Below are positions 52,190 through 60,645 of a stretch of DNA of 64,000 nucleotides, piece after piece. The notes beneath the pieces are model-generated. The model was not told the DNA's origin. It ran no database searches and saw nothing but the letters and a program-made list of their open reading frames with translations. The position numbers and the translations under genes are program-made. The number at the start of each line of letters is the position of its first letter. The first letter of the stretch is position 1. This DNA is from Agromyces sp. 3263 (lineage in GTDB: Bacteria > Actinomycetota > Actinomycetes > Actinomycetales > Microbacteriaceae), in assembly GCF_031456545.1 (NCBI RefSeq), contig NZ_JAVDUV010000001.1, positions 930,001-994,000 of the forward strand, read 5' to 3'.

Positions 52190-52230
52190 TCCGCGGCCTC
52201 GATGACGTGCTGGTGGCGGCCATCTGGCAT
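52186..52230 (-). CDS. Putative 14-residue leader peptide upstream of araD
   Basis: ATG 52230 is preceded by AAGGGAG with proper spacing and encodes MPDGRHQHVIEAAE, ending in a TGA that overlaps the araD GTG. The downstream araD start lacks its own ribosome site, so translation of araD probably depends on ribosomes finishing this ORF. It carries no arabinose-related or attenuator-like codon run. Small size means it is called from the ribosome site and overlap alone. Confidence 0.5.
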   Translation of the reverse strand: MPDGRHQHVIEAAE

Positions 52231-52252
52231 CGCGGACTCCCTTGTCGAAGGT

Positions 52253-52272
52253 CTTCGTTAGCGCTAACGAAG
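52253..52272. promoter_or_regulatory. ara operator 1 (20-base perfect palindrome)
   Basis: CTTCGTTAGCGCTAACGAAG is perfectly self-complementary over 20 bases and lies just downstream of the predicted transcription start, 64 bases before araD. The AGCGCT core matches the other LacI-type sites. Confidence 0.8.
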
Positions 52273-52276
52273 ACCG

Positions 52277-52305
52277 ATGTTAGCGCTAACGAAGGTGCGC
52301 GGCAA
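52277..52305 (-). promoter_or_regulatory. ara operon promoter with operator 2
   Basis: On the minus strand TTGCCG (52305-52300) and TAACAT (52282-52277) are 17 bases apart. The palindrome GTTAGCGCTAAC (52279-52290) covers the -10 and part of the spacer; its centre is 22 bases from that of operator 1. The same TAACAT at the edge of an AGCGCT palindrome occurs at the ytfQ promoter. Confidence 0.75.
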
Positions 52306-52487
52306 CCCGCGCGGCGGCCGCCGACGCGTGCCGAGCACGCGGCATCCGGGGGCCCGGCCCTGCCCCGCACGACGACGAAATGTAGGACGGATCGGCCGAC
52401 GCGCCGCCCCGACCCCGGCAACGCGCCGCGGGCCGCCCGAAACTTCCTCCATCCCGGCAGCTGGCCCGACTCCCCAGGGGTGCGATG

Positions 52488-52609
52488 GAGGGGATTGCGG
52501 CGGCGGGCGCGACAGGCCCCGGGCACGACGAGGGGATGGCGGCGGCGGGCGCGACGGCCCAGGCACGACGAGGGGATGGCGGCGGCGGGCGCGACGGCCC
52601 AGGCACGAC
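52488..52609. repeat. Three-copy 40-base tandem repeat
   Basis: Three head-to-tail copies at 52488-52529 (42 bases, slightly diverged), 52530-52569 and 52570-52609. The last two are identical 40-base units beginning GAGGGGATGGCGGCGGCGGG and ending GGCACGAC. They lie between the ara promoter and the terminator of the second sugar importer, in a region of about 460 bases with no gene. Confidence 0.85.
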
Positions 52610-52642
52610 GAAGGGGCGGATGCCGCAGCACCCGCCCCTTCG
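52609..52642 (-). terminator. Terminator of the second sugar-importer operon
   Basis: Plus-strand CGAAGGGGCGG and CCGCCCCTTCG are perfect 11-base arms around a 12-base loop, 12 bases beyond the permease stop codon. No T tract follows, as is usual in this kind of genome. Confidence 0.65.
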
Positions 52643-52653
52643 GTCAGCACACC

Positions 52654-53892
52654 CTAGTTGCCGCCGGAGCGTCGCCGGTTGTACACGTCGAACGCGACCG
52701 CGAGCAGCAGCACGAGGCCCTTGACGACCTGCTGCCACTCGATGCCGATGCCGAGGATCGACATGCCGTTGTTCAGCACGCCGATGATCAGGCCACCGAT
52801 GATGGCGCCGCCGATGGTGCCGACGCCGCCCTGCACCGCCGCGCCGCCGATGAAGGCCGCGGAGATCGCCTCGAGTTCGAAGCCGTCACCGGCCTTCGGG
52901 CCGGCCAGGTTGAGCCGGGCCGTGAAGATGAGGCCGGCGAGGGCGGCGAGCGTGCCCATGTTGACGAACAGCCAGAAGTCGACGCGACGGGTCTTGATGC
53001 CCGACAGCTCCGCCGCGTGGCGGTTGCCGCCGATCGCGTAGATGTGCCGGCCGAAGACCGTGCGGTTCATCACGATGCCGTACACGAGCACGAGCACGGC
53101 GAGGATGATCAGCGTGACCGGGATGCCCTTGTAGGAGGCGAGGGACCAGGTGAAGAAGCCGATCGCGGCCGACACGAGCACGAGCTTGATGATGAACCAC
53201 ACCATGGGCTCGACGTCCTGGCCGTACTTCTGGCGGCCGCGACGGGTGCGCACCTGCTGCACGATCAGGATGACGATCGCGAGCGCGCCGACACCGAGCG
53301 TGAGCGGGTCGAGCTCGAAGTCGCCGACCGAGACGAAGCCGTTGCCGAGCGCGCGGTACTCGGCGGGGAACGAGCCGATGTTCGCGTTGCCGAGCACGAC
53401 GAGCGCGAGGCCTCGGAAGATGAGCATGCCCGCCAATGTCACGATGAACGCCGGAATGCCGACGAAGGCGATCCAGAAGCCCTGCCACACGCCGACGAGG
53501 GCGCCGATGCCCAGCGAGAGGATGACCGAGAGCCACCAGGGCAGGCCCCATTGCACGGCGAAGACGCCGGAACAGGCACCGACGAAGGCGGCGACCGACC
53601 CGACCGACAGGTCGATGTGGCCGGCGATGATGACCATCACCATGCCGATCGCGAGCACGAGGATGTAGCCGTTCTGCACGACGAGGTTCGAGATGTTCTG
53701 CGGTCGCAGCAGGATGCCGTTGGTGAGGACCGAGAACAGCACGACCACCGCGACGAGCGCGATGAAGATGCCGTTCTTGCCGAGGTCTGAGAGCACGTGG
53801 CTCAGCCGGTCGGTGAACTTGTTCTCGACGGGGTTGAGATTGCCGCCGGGGAGCTGGACTTCCTCCGAGGTGGTGGGGGTCAGATTCGACAT
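52654..53892 (-). CDS. mmsB: Multiple-sugar ABC transporter permease (MmsB/GguB/XylH-like)
   Basis: A 412-residue CUT2 permease with about ten membrane segments and the long loop typical of the GguB/XylH group. The core motif is GMVMVIIAGHIDLSVGSVAAFVGACSG and later FGRHIYAIGGNRHAAELSGIKTRRVDF. Last gene of the SBP-ATPase-permease operon, 30 bases after the ATPase. It likely brings in a pentose or other aldose in support of the ara genes. Confidence 0.92.
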   Translation of the reverse strand: MSNLTPTTSEEVQLPGGNLNPVENKFTDRLSHVLSDLGKNGIFIALVAVVVLFSVLTNGILLRPQNISNLVVQNGYILVLAIGMVMVIIAGHIDLSVGSVAAFVGACSGVFAVQWGLPWWLSVILSLGIGALVGVWQGFWIAFVGIPAFIVTLAGMLIFRGLALVVLGNANIGSFPAEYRALGNGFVSVGDFELDPLTLGVGALAIVILIVQQVRTRRGRQKYGQDVEPMVWFIIKLVLVSAAIGFFTWSLASYKGIPVTLIILAVLVLVYGIVMNRTVFGRHIYAIGGNRHAAELSGIKTRRVDFWLFVNMGTLAALAGLIFTARLNLAGPKAGDGFELEAISAAFIGGAAVQGGVGTIGGAIIGGLIIGVLNNGMSILGIGIEWQQVVKGLVLLLAVAFDVYNRRRSGGN

Positions 53893-53922
53893 GGTGTCTC
53901 CTGGTGTATCCGCCAGCGCCGG

Positions 53923-55452
53923 CTAGCGGGGCTTTTCCATGGTCATGAGCTTGAGCATCGCCTCAGGTGTGGCCTCCGCGATGGGAAGCTCACCGGTGAT
54001 GCGCCCCTCCGAGAGGGCGTAGACACGGTCGCAGATGCCGAGCAGCTCGGGCAGCTCCGACGAGATCACGATGATGCCCTTCCCGGATGCCGCGAGCCGG
54101 TTGATGATCGTGTAGATCTCGTACTTCGCGCCCACGTCGATGCCCCGCGTCGGCTCGTCGAGGATGAGCACGTCGGGATCCGAGTAGATCCACTTCGAGA
54201 GCACGACCTTCTGCTGGTTGCCGCCCGAGAGCTTGCCGGTCTTCACCAGCACGCTCGGCGCCTTGATGTTCATCGACTTGCGGTACTCGTTGGCGACCGC
54301 ATACTCCTCGTTGTCGTGCACGAGGCCGTACTTCTCGAGCTTCTTCAGCGAGGCCATCGAGATGTTGCGCTTGATGTCCTCGATGAGGTTGAGGCCGTAC
54401 GTCTTGCGATCTTCCGTGGCGTAGGCGATGCCGTGGTCGATCGCCTCGGCGACCGTGCGGGTCTTGATCTCCTTGCCCCGGAGGAACACCTTCCCGGTGA
54501 TCTTCGACCCGTAGCTCTGGCCGAACAGGCTCATCGCGAACTCGGTGCGACCCGCGCCCATGAGGCCTGCGATGCCGACGATCTCGCCGGCACGAACGTG
54601 GAGGTTCACGTTGTCGACCATCACGCGCGAGGTGTCCTGCGGGTGGTGCGCCGTCCAGTCCTCGACGCGGAGCAGCTCCTCGCCGATGTCGGGCGTGTGG
54701 TCGGGGTAGCGGTTCTCGAGATCACGGCCGACCATGTCCTTGATGATGCGGTCTTCCGTGACATCCTGCTTCGCGATCGTCTCGATCGTCTTGCCGTCGC
54801 GGATGACCGTGACGGAGTCGGCGACCTTCTTGATCTCGTTCAGCTTGTGGCTGATGATGATCGACGTGATGCCCTGCCCCTTGAGGTGCAGGATCAGGTC
54901 GAGCAGGTGGTCGGAGTCCTCGTCGTTGAGCGCGGCGGTCGGCTCGTCGAGGATGAGGAGCTTGACCTCCTTCGAGAGGGCCTTCGCGATCTCGACGAGC
55001 TGCTGCTTGCCGACGCCGATGTCCATGATCTTCGTCGTCGGGTTCTCGCGCAGCCCCACTCGGGCGAGCAGCTTCGACGCCTCGAAGTTCGTCTTGTTCC
55101 AGTCGATCAGGCCGCCGCGGCCCTTCAGCTCGTTGTTGAGGAAGATGTTCTCGGCGATCGAGAGGTAGGGGCTGAGCGCCAGCTCCTGGTGGATGATGAC
55201 GATGCCCTTGGCCTCACTGTCCGTGAGGTCGCGGAACTCCACCGTCTCGTTCTCGAAGACGATGTCGCCGTCGTAGGTGCCGTGCGGGTACACGCCCGAC
55301 AGCACCTTCATGAGGGTCGACTTGCCGGCGCCGTTCTCGCCGCAGATGGCGTGCACCTCGCCGCGCTCGACCCCGATGGTGACGTTCGACAGGGCCTTCA
55401 CGCCCGGGAACGTCTTCGTGATGCCGCGCATCTCGAGAATGTTGGTGGTCAT
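53923..55452 (-). CDS. mmsA: Multiple-sugar ABC transporter ATP-binding protein (MmsA/GguA/XylG-like)
   Basis: A 509-residue tandem ATPase. The first domain has Walker [18 protein letters not shown] and Walker [13 protein letters not shown]. The second has the degenerate [17 protein letters not shown], signature [16 protein letters not shown] and Walker [15 protein letters not shown]. Length and order are normal for this family. It follows the binding-protein gene after a 139-base gap that contains a long inverted repeat. Confidence 0.93.
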   Translation of the reverse strand: MTTNILEMRGITKTFPGVKALSNVTIGVERGEVHAICGENGAGKSTLMKVLSGVYPHGTYDGDIVFENETVEFRDLTDSEAKGIVIIHQELALSPYLSIAENIFLNNELKGRGGLIDWNKTNFEASKLLARVGLRENPTTKIMDIGVGKQQLVEIAKALSKEVKLLILDEPTAALNDEDSDHLLDLILHLKGQGITSIIISHKLNEIKKVADSVTVIRDGKTIETIAKQDVTEDRIIKDMVGRDLENRYPDHTPDIGEELLRVEDWTAHHPQDTSRVMVDNVNLHVRAGEIVGIAGLMGAGRTEFAMSLFGQSYGSKITGKVFLRGKEIKTRTVAEAIDHGIAYATEDRKTYGLNLIEDIKRNISMASLKKLEKYGLVHDNEEYAVANEYRKSMNIKAPSVLVKTGKLSGGNQQKVVLSKWIYSDPDVLILDEPTRGIDVGAKYEIYTIINRLAASGKGIIVISSELPELLGICDRVYALSEGRITGELPIAEATPEAMLKLMTMEKPR

Positions 55453-55480
55453 CCTTGCTCCTGCTTCATTGCCGGGTGGG

Positions 55481-55576
55481 GCCGGCCGGATGACGGATGC
55501 CGCCGCGGCCGGGACCTGAGGCGAGAGTACTCCCGCTCGAGCCCCGACACGCGGGGTTGACCGTCATCCGGCCGGC
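55481..55576 (-). repeat. Long inverted repeat between binding-protein and ATPase genes
   Basis: GCCGGCCGGATGACGG (55481-55496) and CCGTCATCCGGCCGGC (55561-55576) are perfect 16-base arms separated by 64 bases, which contain a smaller CCCCG/CGGGG hairpin. It starts 15 bases after the binding-protein stop. Likely an mRNA-stabilising or partial-termination structure that gives excess binding protein over ATPase. Confidence 0.65.
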
Positions 55577-55591
55577 GTGAACCGGTGGTGA

Positions 55592-56722
55592 CTAGCCGTT
55601 GATTTCCTCTTCGGTCCAGTAGCCGCTGTCGACGAGGATCTCCTTGATGTTGTCCTTGACGACGATGGCCGACTCGAGGAGGTACGACGGCACGACCTTC
55701 ACGCCGTTGTCGTAGTCCTCGGTGTTGTTCACCTCGGGCTCCTCGCCGTTCAGGATCGCCGACGCCATGTCGACGGCGACCTTCGCGAGCTCACGCGTGT
55801 CCTTGAAGATGGTCGCGTACTGCTCACCCGAGTTGATCGCCTTGACCGAGTCGAGCTCGGCGTCCTGGCCGGAGATGATCGGCCAGCCCTCGCCGACCGA
55901 GTAGCCCGCGTCGGTGAGCGCCGAGATGATGCCACGCGAGAGGCCGTCGTAGGGCGAGAGCACCGCGTTGACGGTGGAGCCGTCGGAGTACGTCGAGGTG
56001 AGGATGTTCTCCATGCGCTCCTGTGCGACCTCGCCGTCCCAGCGGAGCGTTGCGGCCTGCTCGAAGTCCGTCTGACCGGACTTCACCACGAGGGTGCCGT
56101 CGTCGATCAGCGGCTGGAGCGTGTCGATCGCACCGTTCCAGAAGAACGTGGCGTTGTTGTCGTCGGGCGACCCGGCGAACAGCTCGATGTTGAACGGGCC
56201 GGCGGGCGCGTCAGCGGCCGGCTCGCCCTCGAGGTCGGTGAGGCCGAGGCCGTTCAGCAGGGAGTTGGCCTGCTGCACGCCGACCTTGTAGTTGTCGAAC
56301 GACGCGTAGTAGTCGACGTTCTCCGAGTCGCGGATGAGGCGGTCGTAGGCGATGACCGGGATGTCGGCGTCGGCCGCGTCCTGGAGCACCTGCGACAGCG
56401 TCGTGCCGTCGATCGAGGCGATGATGAGCGCCTCGGCGCCCTTCGTGATCATGTTCTCGATCTGCGAGACCTGGGTGGGGATGTCGTCCTCCGCGTACTG
56501 GAGGTCGACGGTGAAGCCCTGGTCCTCGAGCTGCTGCTTGACGGCGTCGCCGTCCTGGATCCAGCGCTCCGAGCTCTTCGTGGGCATCGCGACGCCGATG
56601 AGGCCGCCGTCGCCGCCGCCACCGCCGTCGCCACTGCCACCGCTGCCGCCCGAGCACGCGGCAAGCGCGAGCATGGAACCGGCCGCGAGGGTGGCGAGAA
56701 GCACCTTCTTCGTGTTCTTCAC
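55592..56722 (-). CDS. chvE: Multiple-sugar ABC transporter substrate-binding lipoprotein (ChvE-like)
   Basis: A 376-residue lipoprotein with signal peptide ending in the lipobox LAAC (Cys near residue 23), a Gly/Ser/Asp-rich linker, then a CUT2 aldose-binding domain. Motifs visible are [57 protein letters not shown] and [21 protein letters not shown], of the ChvE/XylF type. GTG 56722 is chosen over ATG 56737 because AAAGGA lies six bases upstream. It follows the second araD by 142 bases. Confidence 0.92.
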   Translation of the reverse strand: MKNTKKVLLATLAAGSMLALAACSGGSGGSGDGGGGGDGGLIGVAMPTKSSERWIQDGDAVKQQLEDQGFTVDLQYAEDDIPTQVSQIENMITKGAEALIIASIDGTTLSQVLQDAADADIPVIAYDRLIRDSENVDYYASFDNYKVGVQQANSLLNGLGLTDLEGEPAADAPAGPFNIELFAGSPDDNNATFFWNGAIDTLQPLIDDGTLVVKSGQTDFEQAATLRWDGEVAQERMENILTSTYSDGSTVNAVLSPYDGLSRGIISALTDAGYSVGEGWPIISGQDAELDSVKAINSGEQYATIFKDTRELAKVAVDMASAILNGEEPEVNNTEDYDNGVKVVPSYLLESAIVVKDNIKEILVDSGYWTEEEING

Positions 56723-56864
56723 GGTGTGTCCTTTCACTGTGTGTCATTCATGGACGACATTGTCTTGGTGACAGTCGGAGTCGGCCGCGTCCATGCCAGC
56801 CGTCTCCCCTCGCGCCGCGCCCGTCGGGACGGGCTGCGCAAGACCTGGGGAACCGAGCGATCGT

Positions 56865-57662
56865 TCATCGCCGGTCTGCGACCTTCCGGCGGGCTTCGGG
56901 AGCCGCCTTCGGGGCCTTCGCGCGACCAGCGTCGGACGCCGGCCCCGCGCTCTTCGTGCGGCGGGCGTCCGACGCCTGGCCGTACACGTTCTGGTACCGG
57001 TCGTAGAGCCGGTCGATCGCGTCCTGCGGGATGGGCACCAGCGGACCGGCCTCGCGGGCGAGGTGCACGGTGCGCGCGACATCCTCGACCATCACGGCGG
57101 CCTTCACCGCGTCCTTCGCACTGGCGCCGATCGTGAAGGGGCCGTGGTTGCGCATCAGCACCGCACGGCTGCGGTGGCCGGTGAGCGTCTCGACGATGCC
57201 GCGACCGATCGAGTCGTCGCCGATGATCGCGAACGGGCCGACCGGGATGGAGCCGCCGAACTCGTCGGCCATCGCGGTGATCACGCAGGGGATCTCCTCG
57301 CCGCGCGCGGCCCACGCCGTGGCGTAGGTGGAGTGCGTGTGGACCACGCCGCCCACCTCGGGCATGTTCCGGTAGACGTAGGCGTGCGCCGAGGTGTCGC
57401 TCGACGGCGACCGCTCGGCGCCGGGCGTGCCCTCGATGACGGTGCCGTCGAGGTCGCACAGGATCATGTTCTCGGGCGCCAGCTCGTCGTACGAGACGCC
57501 CGAGGGCTTGATCACGAAGAGGTCGGCGCCGGGCACGCGGCCCGAGACGTTGCCGCCGGTCCAGACGACCAGGCCGTAGCGCGTGAGCTCGGCGTGGAGC
57601 TTCGCGACGTCGGCCCGGACGCGGGCGATGGCGACCTCGACCTGGGGTCCGTAGCTGCTCAT
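56865..57662 (-). CDS. araD: L-ribulose-5-phosphate 4-epimerase, second copy
   Basis: A 265-residue paralogue of the epimerase at 51434, with the same zinc motif (GGVVHTHSTYATAWA), LMRNHGPFTIG, and long stretches of near-identical DNA. It differs mainly at both ends and has a Lys/Ala/Arg-rich tail (AGRAKAPKAAPEARRKVADRR). Start ATG 57662 follows GGTGAG. It lies first in a unit with the ChvE-like importer, behind its own promoter and operator, so it may serve another sugar-phosphate that shares the epimerisation step. Confidence 0.92.
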   Translation of the reverse strand: MSSYGPQVEVAIARVRADVAKLHAELTRYGLVVWTGGNVSGRVPGADLFVIKPSGVSYDELAPENMILCDLDGTVIEGTPGAERSPSSDTSAHAYVYRNMPEVGGVVHTHSTYATAWAARGEEIPCVITAMADEFGGSIPVGPFAIIGDDSIGRGIVETLTGHRSRAVLMRNHGPFTIGASAKDAVKAAVMVEDVARTVHLAREAGPLVPIPQDAIDRLYDRYQNVYGQASDARRTKSAGPASDAGRAKAPKAAPEARRKVADRR

Positions 57663-57792
57663 GCGCTCACCGCCGCGGCGATCGTGCCGGGCCGCCGGCC
57701 TTCGCACGCGGTGGCGTGCGATGCAGCGGCGGGGGCGATCGGCACTGGAAGACTCCTTCGTCGGGCGGAGATGCTCCACGATGTCGGTCTCG

Positions 57793-57808
57793 ATGTGACC
57801 GTTCACAT
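57793..57808. promoter_or_regulatory. LacI-type operator upstream of second araD
   Basis: ATGTGA-CCGT-TCACAT is an even palindrome with central CG, lying at about +4 to +19 relative to the predicted start point. On the minus strand it reads ATGTGAACGGTCACAT, close to a site upstream of lacI-3. Confidence 0.65.
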
Positions 57809-57818
57809 GGCGGAACTC

Positions 57819-57849
57819 ATGTTAGCCACAATCTCGCCGGTGCTGTCAA
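57819..57849 (-). promoter_or_regulatory. Promoter of araD copy 2 / second importer
   Basis: On the minus strand TTGACA (57849-57844) and TAACAT (57824-57819) are 19 bases apart, slightly long, with a LacI-type operator immediately downstream. The 249 bases from 57663 to 57911 contain nothing else I can name. Confidence 0.55.
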
Positions 57850-57911
57850 CTTCGAGAGGTCACGGATCCATAACGCCGGCTCTGACGGCATGGCGGCATG
57901 CGTGGCGCAGG

Positions 57912-58931
57912 TCAGAACGCCGGCGCACCGGTGCTGCGGCGCACCACGAGCTCGGGCGTGATCGTGCCGGCCGCCTCCGCCGATGCGTCGCCGATGTCAC
58001 CGAGCAGCAGCGCCACGCACCGGCGGCCCAGCTCGCCGAAGTCCTGGCGCACCGTCGTCAGCGGCGGCCAGAAGTGCGCCGCCTCGGGGATGTCGTCGAA
58101 TCCGATGATCGAGACGTCGCGGGGGATGTCGAGCCCGGCGTCGCGCACGGCGTGCATGAGGCCGAGTGCCATCTGGTCGTTCGACGCGAAGATCGCCGTG
58201 AAGTCCCGCACGGTGAGCAGCTCGCGGCCGGCGTAATAGCCGAACTCCGCGGTCCAGTCCCCCAGGATCGGCGCGGTCGTGGCGACGTCCTGTGCGCTCA
58301 TCTCCTCGAGGAAGCCGCGCATCCGCGCTTCCGCCTCGATCCAGTCCTGGGGTCCGGCGAGGTGGTAGATGCTGCGGTGGCCCAGCTCGATGAGGTGCCG
58401 AGTGGCCATCCGCGCGCCCGCCATCTGGTCGACTGACAGGGCGTGATCGTCGTCGCGACCGGTGGACTGGAGGCTCACGTACGGCACGTCCATCTCGAGG
58501 CGCGCGAGCGTGTCGAACACGCGCACCTGCGGCGCGATCACGACGAGGCCCTCGATGCCCTGGGCCGTGAGGTGGGCGAGCGCATCGGCGATCGACGCGG
58601 CATCCGACGACTCGATGTTCGCCGTGCTCACCCAGTACCCGGCGGCCCGGGCCGCCGACTCGATGGCCGCGATGCTCGACGCCGGCCCGTACTGGGTGCT
58701 CGACGCCGAGAGGATGCCGAGTGTGCGGGATCGGCTCGTGACGAGCGCCCGGGCCGCCCGGTTGGGCTTGTACTGCAGCTCGCCCATGACGTCGAGCACG
58801 CGTTGCTTCGTCTCGGGACGGATGCTCGGGTGGTGGTTCAGCACCCGGCTCACCGTCTGGTGCGAGACGCCGGCCAGCCGCGCGACATCACGGATGCTCG
58901 GGGCGCGACCCCGCTGCGGCTCCTCTGGCAC
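57912..58931 (-). CDS. LacI-family transcriptional regulator (LacI-3)
   Basis: A 339-residue LacI protein: helix-turn-helix SIRDVARLAGVSHQTVSRVLNH, hinge YKPNRAARALVTSRSRT, effector core with STQYGPASSIAAIESAARAAG and IIGFDDIPEAAHFWPPLTTVRQDF. It starts with GTG 58931. It is encoded upstream of the second araD and the ChvE-like importer. Operators of the TGTGAC/GTCACA kind both at its own promoter and at that unit suggest it controls both. Confidence 0.92.
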   Translation of the reverse strand: MPEEPQRGRAPSIRDVARLAGVSHQTVSRVLNHHPSIRPETKQRVLDVMGELQYKPNRAARALVTSRSRTLGILSASSTQYGPASSIAAIESAARAAGYWVSTANIESSDAASIADALAHLTAQGIEGLVVIAPQVRVFDTLARLEMDVPYVSLQSTGRDDDHALSVDQMAGARMATRHLIELGHRSIYHLAGPQDWIEAEARMRGFLEEMSAQDVATTAPILGDWTAEFGYYAGRELLTVRDFTAIFASNDQMALGLMHAVRDAGLDIPRDVSIIGFDDIPEAAHFWPPLTTVRQDFGELGRRCVALLLGDIGDASAEAAGTITPELVVRRSTGAPAF

Positions 58932-58954
58932 GGCGACCTCGATCGAATCTCGGC

Positions 58955-58970
58955 ATGTTCACGGTCACAC
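58955..58970. promoter_or_regulatory. LacI-3 operator-like site near its start
   Basis: ATGTTCACGGTCACAC keeps the CACGGTCACA half and the central CG of the site at 57793-57808, 24 bases upstream of the lacI-3 start codon. Confidence 0.45.
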
Positions 58971-58985
58971 ACGCCGGCGCAGTCA

Positions 58986-59039
58986 ATTATGCACAGGTCG
59001 GGGGCGAATGTGACTGTCACACGAATGTGACCGTCACAT
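58986..59039 (-). promoter_or_regulatory. lacI-3 promoter region with two GTGAC-N-GTCAC palindromes
   Basis: A -10-like CATAAT, with extended TGTG in front, lies on the minus strand at 58991-58986. Upstream are TGTGACTGTCACA (59009-59021), overlapping a poor -35, and ATGTGACCGTCACAT (59025-59039). Their centres are 17 bases apart. Both are odd-centred, unlike the even LacI-type sites, so they may bind LacI-3 or another regulator. Confidence 0.55.
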
Positions 59040-59081
59040 CGAACGCACGTCGTGACCCGCTCGAGACCGCGTCGAAGGTCG

Positions 59082-60554
59082 TCAGGCTCGGGATGCCACG
59101 GCCGGCGGCCGCACGCGGCTCGCCAGCAGCAACCCGACCACGGCGATCGTCACGGTCACCGCGAAGTCGGCCGTGAACATGCCCGCGCCGGCCGCACTCG
59201 ACACCAGTGCGGTGATCGCGAGCACCACCGCCGCCCCGAGCGACTCCGAGATGGTGAGCGCCGCGCTGTTGAAGCCCTGCGCCGACACCGGCGACAGGGC
59301 GAGCACCGCGACCGAGAAGCGCGGATACATGAACCCCATCGCGGCACCCGCGAGCGTCCATGCCACGAAGGCGATGGCCGGAGCGAGCGTGAAGGCGGCG
59401 ACGACGAGCACGGCGACGAGCGCCACGACGAGCGTCGCCGCGCCGATCACGACGGCCTGCGTGTTCGAGATGCGTTCGGTGAGCCGGCCCTGCAGCCAGG
59501 ACGCCGCCGCCCACGAGAGGCCCGCGCCCGTCAGCACGGCGCCGGCGAGGCTGGGCGAGAAGTCGTAGTGCTCGATGAAGAGATACGGCAGGTAGATCTC
59601 GCTGCCGAAGAACGCACCGGCGACGATGAGCTTCAGCATCACCGTGGCGGGCATGCCGCGGGCGGCGCGGAGGGTGCCCACGGGCAGCAGCGGTCGCGCG
59701 CCCACGGCCGCCACGGCGATCGCGGCGACGGCCACGACCCACTGCCAGGGGTCGGGCAGCTCCTTGGCGAGCGACACGGCGAGCGCGGCCGCGGCGGTCA
59801 GAACCGACCAGCCCACCCGACTGAGGCTCCACGGCACCGACGGGTCGCCCTGCACCTGGTCGCGCACACGCACGATGGGCGGCAGCATCATGGCCGCGGC
59901 CGGGAGCATGAGCACGATGACCCCGAGGAAGACCCAGTGCCAGCTGGTGGCCTCGGCGACGGCGCCGGCGAGCGCGGGACCGACGATCGACGGGATGACC
60001 CACGCGGCGGCGAAGCCCGCGAACACCCTGGCTCGCAGGTGCTCGGGGTAGACGCGCCCGACGATCACGTAGAGCGGCACGATCACCGCGGCCCCCGAGA
60101 GCCCGTGCACGAACCGGCCGACGATGAACGCCTCCATGTTCACGGCGGTGCCGGCGATCACCAGCCCGACGACGAAGAGCACCGCCGAGACGATGAGCGA
60201 CGGCAGCGGGCCCGCACGGTCGGTCCAGTTGCCCGCGATGACCATGCCGATGATGCCGGCGGCGAGCGGCACGGCGAAGGACAGGGCGAACAACGCCTCG
60301 CCGTCGAGGTCGGTCGCGACGAGCGGCATGATCGTGGTGACGGCCATCGCCTCGAACGCGGCGAGGAAGATGATCGAGAACATGCCGATCGAGAGCCATC
60401 GGTAGGGCTTGGAAAGCGGCCCTCGGGCGAGCGGCTCGCGGGTGCGCTGCGCCGGCACCTCGCCCGAGTCGGCGGCCGCGGCTTCCGCCGCCTCGGCGGC
60501 GTCGGCCGGATGCCCCGTCGCCGGGGAATCCGTCTTCTTCGTCACGTCGCTCAC
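59082..60554 (-). CDS. MFS transporter (drug/efflux type)
   Basis: A 490-residue membrane protein with about 14 hydrophobic segments. It has a 45-residue Ala/Glu-rich cytoplasmic head, then FSIIFLAAFEAMAVTTIMPLVATDL (the DHA2-like TM1) and motif A replaced by AGNWTDRAGPLPSLI. A second basic loop is GRLTERISNTQAV. The start is GTG 60554. Most like exporters of drugs or metabolites; the substrate is unknown. Not obviously part of the sugar island. Confidence 0.88.
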   Translation of the reverse strand: MSDVTKKTDSPATGHPADAAEAAEAAAADSGEVPAQRTREPLARGPLSKPYRWLSIGMFSIIFLAAFEAMAVTTIMPLVATDLDGEALFALSFAVPLAAGIIGMVIAGNWTDRAGPLPSLIVSAVLFVVGLVIAGTAVNMEAFIVGRFVHGLSGAAVIVPLYVIVGRVYPEHLRARVFAGFAAAWVIPSIVGPALAGAVAEATSWHWVFLGVIVLMLPAAAMMLPPIVRVRDQVQGDPSVPWSLSRVGWSVLTAAAALAVSLAKELPDPWQWVVAVAAIAVAAVGARPLLPVGTLRAARGMPATVMLKLIVAGAFFGSEIYLPYLFIEHYDFSPSLAGAVLTGAGLSWAAASWLQGRLTERISNTQAVVIGAATLVVALVAVLVVAAFTLAPAIAFVAWTLAGAAMGFMYPRFSVAVLALSPVSAQGFNSAALTISESLGAAVVLAITALVSSAAGAGMFTADFAVTVTIAVVGLLLASRVRPPAVASRA

Positions 60555-60645
60555 CGATCGAGCCTATCCCCGGCCGCCGACAGGAGCGCCCGACGGCGGC
60601 CGCGGCCGCCTCCAGGCCGGGACCACCACGCCGGACGCCCGCGAC

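Noticed and set aside
52488..52609. Possible CRISPR-like repeat array
   Set aside because: The 40-base units are directly tandem with no spacers and no cas genes are present.
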